Positions 25,239 to 33,530 of a DNA stretch of 46,471 nt are shown here, one piece after another. The DNA is from DASWHF01 sp036393295. Its GTDB lineage: Bacteria > Pseudomonadota > Gammaproteobacteria > Acidiferrobacterales > UBA6901. The translations under genes and the position numbers were made by a program. Within the stretch, counting starts at the first letter, position 1, and every line of letters starts with the position of its first letter. The stretch is taken from NCBI GenBank assembly GCA_036393295.1, contig DASWHF010000033.1, forward strand, positions 1-46,471, given 5' to 3'. Below the pieces are notes generated by a model that saw nothing but the letters and a program-made list of their open reading frames with translations, was not told the DNA's origin and searched no databases.

Positions 25239-25799
25239 ATGCCCCAGGACCCCGTCACGTTGTACACCCTCGGCCACGGCGACCGCAGCCTGGAGGAAGC
25301 GCTCGAACTGTTGCGGCGCGCCGGCATCCAGTGCCTGGTCGACATCCGCGCCTACCCGCGTTCGCGCCGCCACCCGCAGTTCAACGACGATCCGCTGCGC
25401 GCCGCCCTCGACGAGGCCGGGCTCGTCTACCACTGGGCCGGCCGCCAGCTCGGCGGACTGCGCCGCGGCCGCGCCGACTCTCCCCATCATGCGCTGACCG
25501 ACGAGGGTCTGCGGGCCTTCGCCGACCACATGGATACCGCGGAATTCGAGCGCGGCGTGGCCCAGCTCACGCGCCTGGCGCTGAAATCGCCGTGCGCAGT
25601 GCTGTGCGCCGAGCGCGCGCCGGAGCGCTGCCACCGATCGCTGCTGGCCGACTACCTGACGCTGAACGGCCTGCGCGTCGTGCACCTGCTCGAGGAGGGG
25701 GAGAGCCGCGAGCACCTGCTGAGCCCGCTGGCACGGCGTGAATCCGGGCGCCTGATCTACGACCGCAACAGCCAGCACTCGCTGGGGCTCGACAGCTAG
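25239..25799 (+). CDS. DUF488 domain protein
   Basis: A 186-residue DUF488 protein with the N-terminal TLGHGDRSLEEALELL pattern, DIRAYPRSRRHPQF, and the cysteine pair motif CAERAPERCHRSLLADYL. The biochemical role of the family is not established. The ATG at 25239 has GAAGGAAG upstream; a GTG 15 bases earlier is possible. It is divergent from the alpha/beta hydrolase. Confidence 0.85.
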   Translation: MPQDPVTLYTLGHGDRSLEEALELLRRAGIQCLVDIRAYPRSRRHPQFNDDPLRAALDEAGLVYHWAGRQLGGLRRGRADSPHHALTDEGLRAFADHMDTAEFERGVAQLTRLALKSPCAVLCAERAPERCHRSLLADYLTLNGLRVVHLLEEGESREHLLSPLARRESGRLIYDRNSQHSLGLDS

Positions 25800-25863
25800 C
25801 GACGCGCCGGATTCGGGCGCCGAAACGAACCCAACGCAGCGGCGCGGAGAAATGTCCACCACG

Positions 25864-25932
25864 GTAGGCGGGGCATCTTGCCCCACCGGTCCGTCGCCAA
25901 GCCATGCCGGCGGGGCTGGAAGCCCCGCCTAC
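25864..25932. repeat. Paired REP-like element (BIME-like), copy 2
   Basis: Starts GTAGGCGGGGCATCTTGCCC and ends GCGGGGCTGGAAGCCCCGCC plus TAC, as copy 1 at 21184. The minus-strand regulator gene reads TTG TAG GCGGGGC, so the element supplies that gene's stop codon. It separates convergent genes. Confidence 0.85.
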
Positions 25933-27233
25933 AATATTCTTTTCGAGAAGCGCGCCTTCATGTCGGCGATGGCCGCGTCCAGGCCGGCGCCGGTCTTGCG
26001 GTTGTACGCCTCGAGCAGCGGCAGGACGCGCGGCACCAGACCCTCCAGCCACGGCTCGATGCGCGCGGCCTCGCCGTTCATGAGCATCAGGAGGGCGCGG
26101 TCGATGCTGAGCAGCTCGACGACGTTGCCCTGGTCGGCGGACGCCGCGGTCATCGGCTCGCGCGGCGGCACGATCTCGCGCAACGGCTGCGGGCGCGCCG
26201 GCCTGGCCGCGGGCGCGGGCACCTCCCCGGACGGCTCCGCGGGAGAGGCCAGGGTGACCTCTTCGAGCGCCGCCGCCGCGGACTGTCGGTCTTCGGTCGC
26301 GACGCGATCGCCACCGTCGGCCTTGGCGTAACGCAGGCGGCGCTCGGCGATCGCGATCAGCCCCTCGATGTCCTCGGCGTCGTCGTCGGGCAGGCTGGCC
26401 AACCCTAAGCTGACGGTGATCGGAATGGCGAACGCGCCCTGGGCGAACGGCTGCGCGCGCAGCGCCGCGAGGATGCGCTGACACAGCACGTCGGCCTCGG
26501 CGCGGTCGGTGACCGGCGCGAGGATCGCGAACTCCGCGCCACCGATGCGCGCCACGGTGTCCTCGGTGCGCGTCGCGCCCACCAGCAGCTTGCCGAGCCA
26601 TACCAGCACCTGATCGACCACGTCGTCGCCGTGCTGCCGGTAGATCGCCTTGAGCTGGTCGATGTCGAGGCGCAGGACCGTGAGATCCTCGCCGTGGCGC
26701 AGCGCGTGCGCCAGGTCCTGCTCGCCGCGCTGCAGGAAATAGCGCCGGCTGCTGAGCAGGGTCAGCGGATCGGTGGTCGCCTGGTCCTCGAGCGCCGCCT
26801 CGGTTTCGGCCAGCAGCCGGGTGGTCTGGGTGAATCTCACCTGCGCGTGGACGCGCGCCTTGAGCTGGATCTGATCGATCGGCTTGACGATGAAATCGGT
26901 CGCGCCGCAGGCGAGCGCGCGCGCCTTGGTCTCCTCGTCCTCGGCGCCGGTGATGGCGATCACCGGCAGGTCGCGGACGCGCGGGTCGTCGGCGGCGCGG
27001 ATGCGGCAGATCAGGCCGTAGCCGTCGAGCCCCGGCATCTCGATATCGGTGATCAGCACCTTGACCTGCTCGTCGGCCGCGAGCGCGTTCCAGCCGGCCT
27101 CGCCGTCGCCGGCCAGCACCACGTCGAATTCGCCGTGCAGCATCTTCTGGATGGCCTTGCGGATCACGAGCGAATCGTCGGTCACCACAATCCGCGCGGC
27201 GCCGTCGGGCGCCTGCCCTGTTTTTTCTGCCAT
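25929..27233 (-). CDS. Response regulator with degenerate GGDEF domain
   Basis: A 434-residue cytoplasmic signalling protein. Residues 13-130 are a receiver domain with acidic pair D19/D20, phospho-acceptor D63 (ITDIEMPG), T95 and K117. A GGDEF-like domain (about 155-330) follows; its active-site signature reads RIGGAEF (residues 229-235) instead of GGDEF/GGEEF, so diguanylate cyclase activity is doubtful. The last ~105 residues have an A/P-rich linker and a helical tail (DQGNVVELLSIDRALLMLM...). ATG at 27231-27233 is chosen; the frame is open further up but unconserved. No sensor kinase is adjacent. Confidence 0.88.
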   Translation of the reverse strand: MAEKTGQAPDGAARIVVTDDSLVIRKAIQKMLHGEFDVVLAGDGEAGWNALAADEQVKVLITDIEMPGLDGYGLICRIRAADDPRVRDLPVIAITGAEDEETKARALACGATDFIVKPIDQIQLKARVHAQVRFTQTTRLLAETEAALEDQATTDPLTLLSSRRYFLQRGEQDLAHALRHGEDLTVLRLDIDQLKAIYRQHGDDVVDQVLVWLGKLLVGATRTEDTVARIGGAEFAILAPVTDRAEADVLCQRILAALRAQPFAQGAFAIPITVSLGLASLPDDDAEDIEGLIAIAERRLRYAKADGGDRVATEDRQSAAAALEEVTLASPAEPSGEVPAPAARPARPQPLREIVPPREPMTAASADQGNVVELLSIDRALLMLMNGEAARIEPWLEGLVPRVLPLLEAYNRKTGAGLDAAIADMKARFSKRIL

Positions 27234-27407
27234 GCGTTGGACCTTGTGTCGCCGCCAGGGCGCTCCTGCCCCGGACTCCGCCCGATGTGATGGTGAATGG
27301 ACCGGGCAGCCCCCGCGGCCCGTCCTAGTTAAGTCTAGCAGGCTTTGCAGTTTCAATAGGGTCCGGGCTTGATTAGAATGAGGCCCCGAGCCGCAAGGGA
27401 TTGAGCC

Positions 27408-28706
27408 ATGTCCACGACAAGAACGGCCGGCGCCCCCCGCCCGCACCCGGCCTCACCGCCCCAGGCCCCGTCGCGCACGGCGCGCTACCGTGCCGTGCGG
27501 CGGCGCAGCGAGGCGCTGTGCGACCCGCTCGCGGCGGACGACTACGGCATCCAGACGATCCCCGAGGTGAGCCCGCCGAAGTGGCACCTGGCGCATACCA
27601 GCTGGTTCTTCGAGACCTTCCTGCTGCGGCCCCACCTCGCCGGCTACCGCGACTTTCACCCGCAGTACGCCAGGCTGTTCAACTCCTATTACGAGACCGT
27701 CGGTCGTTATCATCCGCGCGCGCAGCGCGGCTGGCTGTCGCGCCCCACGGTCACGGAGATCTATCGTTACCGCGCGCATGTCGACGAATGTATGACGGCC
27801 CTGCTCGACGACGAGACTCATCCGGCGCGCGCCGAGATCGACGCGCGCCTGCTGCTCGGCCTGCACCATGAGCAACAGCATCAGGAGCTGCTGCTCATGG
27901 ACATCAAGCACGTGTTTGCCAGCAACCCCCTGCATCCGGTGTATCGTGCGCCGGACGCGCCCGGGCCGGGTGTCGCGCCGGCCGACGGCTGGATCGACTA
28001 TGCCGGCGGCAGGCAGATGCTCGGTCACAACGGCGCGGACTTCGCCTTCGACAACGAGCTGCCGCGCCACCCGGTGATCACGCCGGATTTCCGCCTCGCG
28101 CGCCGGCCGGTCAGCAACGCCGACTACCTGGAGTTCATCGAGGCCGGCGGCTACCGGCGCGCCGAGTACTGGCTGTCCGACGGCTGGCGCAGCGTGCAGG
28201 AACAGGGCTGGCAGGCGCCATTGTATTGGGAGGCCGACGACGGACAGTGGTCGATCGCCACGCTCGCCGGCCTTCAGCCGCTCGACCCCGCGGCCCCGGT
28301 GTGCCACGTGAGCTTTTTCGAGGCCGATGCCTATGCGCGTTTCCGCCGAGCGCGCCTGCCGACCGAGGCCGAGTGGGAGCAGGCCGCGCAGGGCCACCCG
28401 GTGCGCGGCAACTTCTACGAATCGGGCTGCCTGCAGCCGCAGGCCGACGCCGGCTCCGAAGCGCCGGCGCAGCTGTTCGGTGACGTCTGGGAATGGACCC
28501 GCAGCGCCTATCTGCCCTATCCCGGCTACCGCGCCCCGGCCGGCGCGCTCGGCGAGTACAACGGCAAGTTCATGTCGGGCCAGATGGTGCTGCGCGGCGG
28601 CTCCTGCCTGACGCCGGCCGACCACGTGCGCGCCAGCTACCGTAACTTTTACCATCCCGCCGACCGCTGGGTATGCGCCGGCATCCGGCTGGCGTGCGAC
28701 GCATGA
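27408..28706 (+). CDS. egtB: Hercynine oxygenase / sulfoxide synthase, ergothioneine biosynthesis
   Basis: A 432-residue EgtB-type iron enzyme. An N-terminal DinB-like domain provides iron ligands H63 (HLAHTSWFFE) and H154/H158 (HEQQH), followed by an FGE-sulfatase domain with DVWEWTRSAY and RGGSCLTP. It joins hercynine with a thiol donor and oxygen. SD AAGGGA precedes the ATG. The stop overlaps egtD by 4 bases. No egtC, egtA or egtE genes are here, so the final lyase step and the donor (cysteine versus gamma-glutamyl-cysteine) are unresolved. Confidence 0.95.
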   Translation: MSTTRTAGAPRPHPASPPQAPSRTARYRAVRRRSEALCDPLAADDYGIQTIPEVSPPKWHLAHTSWFFETFLLRPHLAGYRDFHPQYARLFNSYYETVGRYHPRAQRGWLSRPTVTEIYRYRAHVDECMTALLDDETHPARAEIDARLLLGLHHEQQHQELLLMDIKHVFASNPLHPVYRAPDAPGPGVAPADGWIDYAGGRQMLGHNGADFAFDNELPRHPVITPDFRLARRPVSNADYLEFIEAGGYRRAEYWLSDGWRSVQEQGWQAPLYWEADDGQWSIATLAGLQPLDPAAPVCHVSFFEADAYARFRRARLPTEAEWEQAAQGHPVRGNFYESGCLQPQADAGSEAPAQLFGDVWEWTRSAYLPYPGYRAPAGALGEYNGKFMSGQMVLRGGSCLTPADHVRASYRNFYHPADRWVCAGIRLACDA

Positions 28707-29671
28707 ACGCACCGGAGGTGCATTTCCACGACCAGCGGGTCGAGACCCTGAGCTTCCTCGAGGAGGTGCTGCTGGGCCTGAGCACCGACCCCAAGTCCAT
28801 CCCGCCGAAGTTCTTTTACGATGCCACCGGCTCGCGACTGTTCGATCGCATCTGCGAGCTGCCCGAGTACTACCTGACGCGCACCGAGACCGCCATCCTC
28901 GCGGCCTGCGGCGCGGAGCTCGCCGGGCTCGTGGGCCCCGACTGCCTGCTGGTCGAATTCGGCAGTGGCAGCAGCCGCAAGGTGCGCGTCCTGCTCGAGG
29001 CGCTGCAACCGGCCGCCTATCTGCCGATCGACATCTCGCGCGAGCACCTGCTCGCCACCGCGCGCGGCCTGGCCCGCGACTACCCGTGGCTGCGCGTGCA
29101 CGCCACCTGCGCCGATTATTCGAACGGCGTGACGCTGCCCGTCGACGCCGACGGCCGGCACTTGCTCGGGTTTTTCCCCGGATCGAGCATCGGCAACTTC
29201 GACCCCGCCGACGCGCTGGCCTTTCTGCGGTCGGTCGCCGGCCTGCTCGGGCCGGACGGCGCCCTGCTGATCGGCGTCGATCTGAAAAAGGACGCGGCCG
29301 TGCTCCAGGCCGCCTACAACGACGCCCAGGGCGTCACCGCCGAGTTCAATCTCAACCTGCTGGCGCACATCAACCGCGAGCTCGGCGCCGACTTCGATCT
29401 TCAGGCCTTCGAACATTGCGCCTGGTACGATCCGCGCCGCGGACGCATCGAGATGCATCTGCGCAGCCGGCACGACCAGAGCGTGCGCCTGGCCGGCCAT
29501 GAGTTCCGGTTCGGCGCCGGCGAGAGCCTGCACACCGAGAATTCCTATAAGTACGACGCCGGGGAATTCCAGTCCCTGGCGCGCGCCGCCGGTTTCAAGC
29601 CGGTCCGGCTGTGGACCGATCCCGAGCGGCTGTTCAGCCTGCACTATCTGCGCGTCGACGCCGCGCCCTGA
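28703..29671 (+). CDS. egtD: L-histidine N-alpha-methyltransferase, ergothioneine biosynthesis
   Basis: A 322-residue DUF2260-type SAM methyltransferase that trimethylates histidine to hercynine. Visible motifs are YDATGSRLFDRICELPEYYLTRTE, EFGSGSSRK near 85-93 for SAM binding, and FFPGSSIGNFDP. Its ATG lies in the egtB stop (ATGA), giving a tight egtBD operon. Family length is normal. Confidence 0.95.
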   Translation: MNAPEVHFHDQRVETLSFLEEVLLGLSTDPKSIPPKFFYDATGSRLFDRICELPEYYLTRTETAILAACGAELAGLVGPDCLLVEFGSGSSRKVRVLLEALQPAAYLPIDISREHLLATARGLARDYPWLRVHATCADYSNGVTLPVDADGRHLLGFFPGSSIGNFDPADALAFLRSVAGLLGPDGALLIGVDLKKDAAVLQAAYNDAQGVTAEFNLNLLAHINRELGADFDLQAFEHCAWYDPRRGRIEMHLRSRHDQSVRLAGHEFRFGAGESLHTENSYKYDAGEFQSLARAAGFKPVRLWTDPERLFSLHYLRVDAAP

Positions 29672-29683
29672 CCCCGGCGGCAT

Positions 29684-29712
29684 TTGCACTGCACCGGCAA
29701 ATAGGGTGTAAT
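29684..29712 (+). promoter_or_regulatory. Candidate sigma-70 promoter for fabA-fabB
   Basis: TTGCAC (29684-29689) and TGTAAT (29707-29712) are 17 bases apart. It would give a leader of about 155 bases before fabA. The -35 is weak (3 of 6). No FabR/FadR operator was recognised by eye. Confidence 0.4.
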
Positions 29713-29875
29713 CCCGGTACTTTGGAGCGTCCCAACACCGTCCGGCCGTAGAACCCGTCCAGCCAGCCTTGCAACCCAGACCCCGACGCCATGCCACCGC
29801 GCCCCTTGCACCCCACAGCGCATGACGCGGGGCCCGCGGCGGCGGAATGCCCTCACTTTTCGACGACCTGAGACC

Positions 29876-30391
29876 ATGCCGAAGAAGAACAGCTATACGC
29901 GCGAAGAACTCCTGGCCTGCGGTCGCGGCGAGATGTTCGGCGCGGGCAACGCCCAGCTGCCGCTGCCGCCGATGCTGATGTTCGACCGCATCGTGCGCAT
30001 CAGCGAGGAGGGCGGCGCCAACGACAAGGGGCAGATCGTCGCCGAGCTCGATATCCGCCCCGACCTGTGGTTCTTCACCTGCCACTTCGAGGGCGACCCG
30101 GTGATGCCGGGCTGCCTGGGCCTGGACGCGATGTGGCAGCTGCTGGGCTTTTACCTGGGCTGGAGGGGCGGCCCCGGCCACGGCCGCGCGCTCGGCGCCG
30201 GCGAGGTCAAGTTCACCGGCCAGGTCACGCCCAAGAACAAACTCATCACCTACCGCGTCGACATCCGGCGCATCATTATGCGCAAGCTGGTGATGGGCAT
30301 CGCCGACGCGGCCATGGAGGTCGACGGCCGGGTGATTTACACTGCCAATGATCTGCGTGTGGGCCTGTTCACGTCCACCGACAATTTCTAG
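29876..30391 (+). CDS. fabA: Beta-hydroxydecanoyl-ACP dehydratase/isomerase
   Basis: A 171-residue FabA that dehydrates 3-hydroxyacyl-ACP and isomerises trans-2 to cis-3-decenoyl-ACP. Catalytic H70 (FFTCHFEGDPVMPG) and D84 (LGLDAMWQL) fall at the E. coli positions. The ATG at 29876 matches the conserved start MPKKNSYTREELL. Next to fabB with an 8-base gap, it forms the anaerobic unsaturated fatty acid pair. Confidence 0.97.
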   Translation: MPKKNSYTREELLACGRGEMFGAGNAQLPLPPMLMFDRIVRISEEGGANDKGQIVAELDIRPDLWFFTCHFEGDPVMPGCLGLDAMWQLLGFYLGWRGGPGHGRALGAGEVKFTGQVTPKNKLITYRVDIRRIIMRKLVMGIADAAMEVDGRVIYTANDLRVGLFTSTDNF

Positions 30392-30399
30392 GGATTCGC

Positions 30400-31617
30400 A
30401 TGCGCCGCGTCGTCGTCACCGGAATGGGTATCGTTTCGAGCATCGGCCTCGACAAGCAGGAGGTGCTGGCGGCGCTGCGCGCCGGGCGTTCCGGCATCGA
30501 GCGCTGCCAGGAATACGTCGATCTCGGATTCCGCACCGCGGTGCACGGGCCGGTGCGCCTCAACCCCGAGGAGCACATCGACCGCAAGATCGTGCGCTTC
30601 ATGGGCAACGGCGCGGCCTACAACTACCTGGCCATGCAGCAGGCGATCGCCGATTCCGGGCTGGGCGCCGAGCAGGTCTCGCATCCGCGCACCGGCCTGA
30701 TCGTCGGCTCCGGCGGCGCCTCGACCGAGAACGTGGTGCGCGCGGTGGACCTGCTGCGCACCAAGGGCCTGCGCAAGGTCGGCCCGTACATGGTCACGCG
30801 CACCATGTCCAGCACCAACTCCGCCTGCCTGGCGACGCCGTTCAGGATCCAGGGCGTCAATTACTCGATCAGCTCGGCGTGCTCGACCAGCGCGCACTGC
30901 ATCGGCAACGGCGCCGAGCTGATCCAGCTCGGCAAGCAGGACATCGTGTTCGCCGGCGGCGGCGAGGAAGTGCACTGGTCCATGACGCTGATGTTCGACG
31001 CCATGGGCGCGCTGTCGTCGAAGTACAACGACGCGCCGGCGCGCGCCTCGCGCACCTACGACGCCGAGCGCGACGGCTTCGTCATCTCCGGCGGCGGCGG
31101 CGTACTGGTGCTGGAGGAATTGGAGCACGCCCGCGCGCGCGGCGCGCGGATCTACGCCGAGCTGGTCGGCTACGGCGCGACCTCCGACGGCTACGACATG
31201 GTGCAGCCCTCGGGCGAGGGCGCGGTGCGCTGCATGCGCCTGGCGCTGGACGGCATCGACGGCCCGGTCGACTATATCAACACCCACGGCACCAGCACGC
31301 CGGTCGGCGACATCCGCGAGCTGGAGGCGATCCGCGAGGTGTTCGGCGCCGAGGTGCCGGCGCTGTCCGCCACCAAGTCACTGACCGGCCACGCGCTCGG
31401 CGCCGCCGGCGTCAACGAGGCGGTGTATTCGCTGTTGATGATGGAGCACGGCTTCATCTCGCCGTCCATCAACATCGACACCCTCGACCCCGCCGCCGAA
31501 GGACTCCCGATCGTGCGCACGACCCGCGAGCCCGTCGCGCTCGAGCGCGTCATGTCCAACAGCTTCGGATTCGGCGGCACCAACGCCTGCCTGGTGTTTC
31601 AGCGCTACCGCGACTGA
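30400..31617 (+). CDS. fabB: 3-oxoacyl-ACP synthase I
   Basis: A 405-residue KAS I that extends cis-3-decenoyl-ACP. Catalytic triad: C161 (SSACSTSAH), H296 (NTHGTSTP) and H331 (KSLTGHALGAAG), two residues off the E. coli numbering. Its TGA (31615-31617) is immediately followed by the complementary stop of the convergent gene, so TGATCA serves both. Confidence 0.97.
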   Translation: MRRVVVTGMGIVSSIGLDKQEVLAALRAGRSGIERCQEYVDLGFRTAVHGPVRLNPEEHIDRKIVRFMGNGAAYNYLAMQQAIADSGLGAEQVSHPRTGLIVGSGGASTENVVRAVDLLRTKGLRKVGPYMVTRTMSSTNSACLATPFRIQGVNYSISSACSTSAHCIGNGAELIQLGKQDIVFAGGGEEVHWSMTLMFDAMGALSSKYNDAPARASRTYDAERDGFVISGGGGVLVLEELEHARARGARIYAELVGYGATSDGYDMVQPSGEGAVRCMRLALDGIDGPVDYINTHGTSTPVGDIRELEAIREVFGAEVPALSATKSLTGHALGAAGVNEAVYSLLMMEHGFISPSINIDTLDPAAEGLPIVRTTREPVALERVMSNSFGFGGTNACLVFQRYRD

Positions 31618-32103
31618 TCACCGGCCGCCGGGCTTGGCATAGCCGCGCGGACGGATGGCGACGGTGTTGTGCACCTGGGTGCAGAGCCTGCCGTCGGCGA
31701 GGTAGAACCCGAACTCGAACTCCGGCGTGCTGCGGCCGCGCGCGGCGAGCTCGGCGCGGATCGCCGCCTCCTGAGCGGGCGGGAAATCGAAGCGCAGCTC
31801 CAGGTCGCCGCGCCCCTCGTGGCGGAAATCCAGTTTCAGCGCACGGGTCCATACCGAATAACCGGGGAACACGCGGCTGCAGGCGAGCGCCGCGATCGGG
31901 TCGGCGAGCGCCGCCTGGAAGCCGCCGAACATGCCGCCACCCATGTTGCGCGACACCGCGGTCAGCGGCAGGCGGATGCGCACGCGCCGCCACCCGGGCC
32001 CAAGCTCCAGGACCTTGACGCGCATCAGCCAGAACGGCGGGTACCACTCCAGGCGCCGCCGGTCGGACAACGGCAGCCGGCGCATCAGCCGCAACAGATT
32101 CAT
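31618..32103 (-). CDS. DUF4442 / PaaI-like hot-dog thioesterase homologue
   Basis: A 161-residue hot-dog fold protein (DUF4442 type) with RNMGGGMFGGFQAALADPIAAL, typical of YiiD-C/PaaI-like thioesterase domains. ATG at 32101-32103 has GGGGAGGGG upstream; the longer open frame is unconserved. It converges with fabB with no intergenic base. Function could be acyl-CoA/ACP hydrolysis but substrate is unknown. Confidence 0.82.
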   Translation of the reverse strand: MNLLRLMRRLPLSDRRRLEWYPPFWLMRVKVLELGPGWRRVRIRLPLTAVSRNMGGGMFGGFQAALADPIAALACSRVFPGYSVWTRALKLDFRHEGRGDLELRFDFPPAQEAAIRAELAARGRSTPEFEFGFYLADGRLCTQVHNTVAIRPRGYAKPGGR

Positions 32104-32212
32104 CACCCCTCCCCGGCGACCGGGCGCGACGCCGGCCGGCGATCCGCGGATCCATCGACCGATTGTGCATCCTGCCGGGACACCGTGCAAAAACGCCCCG
32201 GCCGCGCCGCGC

Positions 32213-33052
32213 TCAATTCAGCCGCGCGCCGCGGCGCTTGAGGTCGGTCATGCTGGCATACACCTCGCGCGCGTCGGGCGCCGCCGGCGCGATCTCCAGG
32301 TAACGCTCGTAGTCCTCGGCCGCGGCGCGGAAGCATTCGAGACGCTCGTAGATCCGCGCGCGGTCGCGCAGCTCCTCGGCGTTGTCGGGCACGATGAGCA
32401 TGATGCGATGCACGACCATCAGCGCCTTGTTGAGGGACTGATGGTGCAGATGGATGCCCTTGAGGTTGCGCAGCACGCGCAGCAGGATCTCGCGCTTGCC
32501 GGCGGCGCCGAGCCAGCGCGCCGGATCCGGATCGATCGCGGGCTCGTCCTGCAGGACGCGCGCGAGACGCCCGCGCAGCGCCTCCTCGTCGAGCGCGACG
32601 CCGCCGTCGAACGGATCGACGATGCGCGGGCCGTTCGCCGCCTCCGCCCGTACCAGGAAATGGCCGGGGAAGGACACGCCGGACAAGGGCAGCCCCAGGC
32701 GCCAACCCACCTCCAGGTAGACGATGGACAGGGTGATCGGGATGCCGAGCTTGCGATCCAGCACCTCGTTCAGATAGCTGTTGCGGGGATCGTAGTAGTC
32801 GTCGCTGTTGCCGCGAAAGCCCTGCTCGCGGAACAGACAGTCATTGAGCCGCTCGAGGCCGGCCTCGGTGTCGCCGGACAGGGCCCGGCCGGCCGCCTCG
32901 GCCAGCGCGTCGAGACGCTTCAGGTAGCGGCCGGCGTCCAGTTCCGGGTACTCGTCCTTGGCGATCAGCAGCGCCGCCTCGGCGAGGTCGAGCACCTCGT
33001 CCGGCATCGCCAGCATGCTGGCCCAACGTTCCGTCACCGACCCGTCCACATC
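32213..33052 (-). CDS. SirB1-family transglutaminase-like/TPR protein
   Basis: A protein of about 279 residues, SirB1 family. An N-terminal helical and transglutaminase-like part (LNDCLFREQGFRGNSDDYYDPRNSYLNEVLDRKLGIPITLSIVYLEVGWRLGLPLSGVSFPGHFLVR) is followed by a TPR-like C-terminus (about 190-270). The GTG at 33050-33052 (GGGGG upstream) is my preferred start; the frame stays open to a TTG at 33100 and in-frame ATGs lie further down, so the start is uncertain. The family's exact function is unclear. Confidence 0.8.
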   Translation of the reverse strand, partial: DVDGSVTERWASMLAMPDEVLDLAEAALLIAKDEYPELDAGRYLKRLDALAEAAGRALSGDTEAGLERLNDCLFREQGFRGNSDDYYDPRNSYLNEVLDRKLGIPITLSIVYLEVGWRLGLPLSGVSFPGHFLVRAEAANGPRIVDPFDGGVALDEEALRGRLARVLQDEPAIDPDPARWLGAAGKREILLRVLRNLKGIHLHHQSLNKALMVVHRIMLIVPDNAEELRDRARIYERLECFRAAAEDYERYLEIAPAAPDAREVYASMTDLKRRGARLN

Positions 33053-33111
33053 GCCCCCGACCCGTTCGTTCTTTACATCCAGCCGCCCGAAAACGTCCAA
33101 GCCCTCCGTAA

Positions 33112-33144
33112 CTTTTCTCTTTTTTCTTTACTCTTTTCTCTGCC
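33112..33144. repeat. Second copy of the polypyrimidine repeat
   Basis: CTTTTCTCTTTTTTCTTTAC then TCTTTTCTCTGCC. It matches 364-403 apart from a few bases, but here stands as a single arm without the GA partner. It lies upstream of the SirB1-like gene. Confidence 0.75.
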
Positions 33145-33212
33145 TGTCCCGCCCCGCCGCGGGGCCGGACGGGCATCTCACAAGCATAGCAAAGCCGATC
33201 CGGACGGACGGC

Positions 33213-33488
33213 TTAAGCCCCGCGCCGGGCGATCAGGGCCAGTTTGCGCCGGCGCGTCAGGCGCTTGATCGCCGCCTCGCGCTTGAGCGCCGCCGAGCGG
33301 CCCGCGCAGGCCTCGCGGTAGACCAGGCGCAGCGGGGCGCGCCCGCGGGTGTAGCGTGCCCCACGGCCATCGGCATGGGCCCGCAGCCGGCCGTCGAGGT
33401 CGTTGGTGGCGCCGGTGTACAGGCTGCCGTCCCGGCACTTCAGGATGTACACCCACCAGGGCGAGGTGACCGCTATGCGTGCCGTCAT
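33213..33488 (-). CDS. GIY-YIG domain protein (UPF0213-like)
   Basis: A 91-residue protein with a GIY-YIG core: WWVYILKCRDGSLYTGATND, followed by RLRAHADGRGARYTRGRAPLRLVYREACAGRSAALKREAAIKRL. This small stand-alone type is YhbQ-like, a presumed DNA-related nuclease with little characterisation. Located between the SirB1-like gene and pilU, all on minus. Confidence 0.88.
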   Translation of the reverse strand: MTARIAVTSPWWVYILKCRDGSLYTGATNDLDGRLRAHADGRGARYTRGRAPLRLVYREACAGRSAALKREAAIKRLTRRRKLALIARRGA

Positions 33489-33530
33489 CGGCCGTCAGCC
33501 TAACGGAATCCGGCGCGACGCCCAAGCCCG

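Noticed and set aside
12826..25932. Possible CRISPR array in the repeated GC-rich palindromes
   Set aside because: Repeats are scattered, not in regular tandem spacing; no Cas genes.
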